NCBI GenBank assembly: GCA_023229165.1
Contig: JALNZQ010000132.1
Span: forward strand, 1-7,390
Direction: 5' to 3'
Length of the DNA: 7,390 nt
Source: Methanothrix sp.
Lineage (GTDB): Archaea; Halobacteriota; Methanosarcinia; Methanotrichales; Methanotrichaceae
The notes beneath the pieces are model-generated. The model did no database searches, had not been told where the DNA came from, and saw only the letters and a list, made by a program, of their open reading frames with translations. The number at the start of each line of letters is the position of its first letter. Position 1 is the first letter of the stretch. The translations under genes and the position numbers were made by a program. This document shows, one piece after another, positions 5,565 to 7,390 of this stretch.

Positions 5565-6287
5565 ATGCCTGAAATCTTGCGAGTGCATTTCCAGCTCAAA
5601 GAGACCATTGTCACCATTTTTGCCCGCGAAGAGAGGCACATCGATGCGGCCAGGCAATCCATAAGAGAGCAACGCTGCTATCTGGAGGATTTTATAAGAG
5701 ATGACCCATTCTTTCAGATAACCCTGGAGCCTTACGATCTTGTGGCGGATGACGCCCCGCTAATTGTCAAGCAGATGATAGAGAAGAGCGCCGTCTTTGG
5801 CATCGGCCCCATGGCGGCAGTAGCTGGCGCCATTGCCGGAAATGCCTTGCAGGCCATGATAGATGAAGGAGCGACCTATGCCGTAGTGGATAACGGCGGC
5901 GATATCTGCATTTTAAATGATCAGCCCATAGTAGTAGGAATATATGCAGGCAGCTCGCCCATCCGCAACCTGGCCTTCGAACTCCCGGCCCGACGGGCGC
6001 CTTTGGGCATCTGCACCAGCTCGGGCAAAGTGGGCCCATCCATTTCCTTTGGCTTTGCCGATGCGGCGGTAGTGATATCGGATGATGTGGCTCTGGCAGA
6101 CGCTGCGGCCACGGCTCTGGGAAATGCCGTAACGGCAGAGGGGCCTTTGCAGGAGTGCTTCCTGGCAATCGATCGGCCGGGGATCGATGGTGCCCTGGTC
6201 ATTCGGGGCGGGGAAATGGCATTATGGAAGGAGCTACCATCACTGCGTCGCGCCCGGATGAATGCAGAGAGGATAACAAAGGAATAG
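5565..6287 (+). CDS. UPF0280 family protein, ApbE-like fold
   Basis: A 240-residue protein of the UPF0280 family, widespread in methanogens and without a proven function. The family is related to ApbE flavin transferases. Matching segments here are VDNGGDI (108-114), comparable to the N-x-GGD loop of ApbE; CTSSGKVGPSISFG (150-163), in the place of the ApbE TSG segment; and ADAAATALGNAV (178-189), comparable to the ApbE ADA-x-ATAL helix that binds metal and FAD. A glycine-rich stretch FGIGPMAAVAGAIAG (78-92) is well conserved in the family. A nucleotide or flavin ligand is therefore plausible, but flavin transfer is not shown. It starts 6 bp after the hflX stop, the last gene of the operon. 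The family call is confident; the biochemistry is unknown. Confidence 0.9.
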   Translation: MPEILRVHFQLKETIVTIFAREERHIDAARQSIREQRCYLEDFIRDDPFFQITLEPYDLVADDAPLIVKQMIEKSAVFGIGPMAAVAGAIAGNALQAMIDEGATYAVVDNGGDICILNDQPIVVGIYAGSSPIRNLAFELPARRAPLGICTSSGKVGPSISFGFADAAVVISDDVALADAAATALGNAVTAEGPLQECFLAIDRPGIDGALVIRGGEMALWKELPSLRRARMNAERITKE

Positions 6288-6295
6288 AGAATAGG

Positions 6296-6303
6296 TTAAA
6301 TAA
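6296..6303 (+). promoter_or_regulatory. TATA-like box for the SPASM radical SAM gene
   Basis: TTAAATAA, preceded by the purine-rich GAGAATAGG, starts 9 bases after the UPF0280 stop. Its centre predicts transcription from about 6324, a leader of about 30 bases before the ATG at 6355. This suggests that the radical SAM gene has its own promoter in addition to any readthrough from the operon. Confidence 0.4.
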
Positions 6304-6341
6304 TGCGCTACTCATTCGAGATTGACGAAGAAAAATTAGTA

Positions 6342-6347
6342 GAAGGG
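6342..6347 (+). promoter_or_regulatory. Ribosome-binding site of the SPASM radical SAM gene
   Basis: GAAGGG lies 7 bases before the ATG at 6355 and 10 bases before a second in-frame ATG at 6358. A stop codon in the same frame at 6337 excludes a longer start. Confidence 0.45.
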
Positions 6348-6354
6348 CAAAGAA

Positions 6355-7390
6355 ATGATGAGACAAAAGTTGAAACAAAAGAGGCCTTTTCACGTCATGA
6401 TCATCCCCACCCTGGGCTGTCCATCCAAATGCGCCTACTGCTGGAGCTCGGAGGTGGGCTCACCCATAATGAGCATAGAAACAGTTAAGGAGACCGTGGC
6501 CTGGCTCAAGGACTTTCGCATCGATCCCGTCACCTTCACATTTCATGGGGGGGAACCCCTCCTGGCAGGGGCCGATTTCTACCGGCAGGCCCTTCCTCTG
6601 CTCACCGACGAGCTCCAGCATTTAGAGCCCAACTTTGCTCTGCAGACCAACCTATGGAAGCTGACTCCCGAGCTGGCCGATGTCCTGGCGCAGTATAGCA
6701 TCCCTATCGGTTCCAGCCTGGACGGGCCCCAGGAGCTTAATGACCTGCAAAGATCAGAGGGCTACTACGAGAAGACCATGCGAGGATATGAACTGGCCAA
6801 AGAGCATGGCTTGCAGGTGCAGTTCATATGCACATTTACCTCCTACTCCGAGGAGTTCAAAGAAGATATCTTCAATTTCTTCCTGGAAAATAATCTTACC
6901 CTCAAGCTGCATCCGGCACTTCCGTCTCTACGAAGCGACGAGCCGGACAAATGGGCGCTGTCTCCGGAAAAGTACGGAGAGCTTCTTGTCTATTTGCTGG
7001 ATAAGTATCTGGAAAACATGAGCAGGATAGAGGTGCGAAACATCAACGACTACGCCCGATGTGTCTTTACCGGACGGGGAACAGTATGCACATTTGTAGA
7101 CTGCATGGAGAATACCTTTGCCGTGGGCCCGGACGGCAGCATCTATCCCTGCTATCGCTTCGTAGGAATGCCGGAGTACGTCATGGGCAACGTCCGCGAT
7201 CGTCCCAGCCAGAAGGATCTGGCACAGTCGCCTGCGGGAGTACGCATGCGCGCCTTTAAGGAGTATGTAGACAAAGAATGTAAAGGCTGCAAGCACATTC
7301 GCTACTGCCGGGGAGGCTGCCCCTACAACGCCATAGCGCCCACCAACGGCGAGATAAAGGGCGTCGATCCCCATTGCAAAGCCTATCAGA
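6355..7390 (+). CDS. Putative peptide-modifying radical SAM/SPASM enzyme (Mhun_1560-like), C-terminus beyond window
   Basis: The frame from ATG 6355 is open to the right edge, 345 complete codons without a stop. It begins MMRQKLKQKRPFHVMIIPTLGC. The radical SAM cluster motif is C22-PSK-C26-AY-C29, followed by W30. HGGEP (64-68) is the SAM-binding GGE motif, and SSLDGP (120-125) is a typical barrel segment of peptide-modifying enzymes. The C-terminal SPASM domain, which binds two auxiliary [4Fe-4S] clusters, is clear: C250-X10-G261-X4-C266, then C309-X2-C312-X5-C318-X3-C322 and C341. Extra cysteines C236 and C245 precede it. SPASM enzymes usually modify ribosomally made peptides, forming thioether or carbon-carbon links; some instead activate sulfatases. 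The sequence resembles the methanogen Mhun_1560/TIGR04083 group as remembered, thought to act on a small Cys-rich peptide. No precursor gene is visible in the window. Only a few dozen residues are probably missing. Confidence 0.85.
   Translation, partial: MMRQKLKQKRPFHVMIIPTLGCPSKCAYCWSSEVGSPIMSIETVKETVAWLKDFRIDPVTFTFHGGEPLLAGADFYRQALPLLTDELQHLEPNFALQTNLWKLTPELADVLAQYSIPIGSSLDGPQELNDLQRSEGYYEKTMRGYELAKEHGLQVQFICTFTSYSEEFKEDIFNFFLENNLTLKLHPALPSLRSDEPDKWALSPEKYGELLVYLLDKYLENMSRIEVRNINDYARCVFTGRGTVCTFVDCMENTFAVGPDGSIYPCYRFVGMPEYVMGNVRDRPSQKDLAQSPAGVRMRAFKEYVDKECKGCKHIRYCRGGCPYNAIAPTNGEIKGVDPHCKAYQ

Noticed and set aside
5767..6168. 133-codon minus-strand frame rich in proline, arginine and histidine
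   Set aside because: It is antisense to the UPF0280 gene. Its low-complexity composition is typical of a shadow frame in a GC-rich gene.
6303..6488. 61-codon frame just upstream of and overlapping the SPASM radical SAM gene, considered as its precursor peptide
   Set aside because: It has no cysteine and two thirds of it overlap the radical SAM gene in another frame. Its ATG begins inside the TATA-like box, upstream of the predicted transcript start, with no ribosome-binding site.
6928..7374. 148-codon minus-strand frame opposite the SPASM gene
   Set aside because: The plus-strand frame carries the full set of SPASM cysteines, so the antisense frame is a shadow.

Overview
The window reads as chromosomal DNA of a methanogenic euryarchaeon. 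The best guess is a member of the Methanosarcinales, possibly close to Methanothrix. This rests on gene content: an archaeal SRP19, archaeal-only families (UPF0280, a DUF2209-like protein, an MJ_1487-type radical SAM protein), a methanogen-style stand-alone NifB, TATA-type promoter elements, and a radical SAM/SPASM enzyme resembling the methanogen Mhun_1560 group. The genus is an inference from remembered family resemblance; no search was run.

Left part, minus strand (about 1-2851). From the left edge there is the first 17 codons of a basic protein (1-53), possibly a transposase or helix-turn-helix protein, running off the window. Next is a B12-binding-fold/radical SAM protein (151-1341), whose start overlaps by 4 bases the stop of a small secreted beta-rich protein (1338-1769). 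About 170 bp further on is nifB (1943-2851). A hairpin plus T-tract terminator overlaps the nifB stop codon and separates it from the secreted-protein gene, which has its own TATA-like element.

Right part, plus strand (2957-7390). A tightly packed operon runs srp19, a PHP-domain phosphoesterase, a DUF2209-like protein, the GTPase gene hflX and a UPF0280 protein, with gaps of 1, 13, 23 and 6 bp. Two members (SRP19, HflX) act on ribosomes or nascent chains, so the operon has a translation and protein-targeting flavour. After a 67-bp gap with its own TATA-like box comes a radical SAM/SPASM enzyme of the peptide-modifying type (6355 to the right edge, incomplete). It has no stop codon in the window and is easy to miss for that reason.

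The divergent spacer between nifB and srp19 (about 105 bp) holds one TATA-like box readable in both directions and an 11-bp palindrome. Three of the nine protein genes are radical SAM enzymes of three different subfamilies. The best lead for undescribed biology is the SPASM enzyme: its peptide substrate is not in the window and is most likely encoded just beyond the right edge. No tRNA, rRNA, CRISPR array or complete insertion sequence was found.
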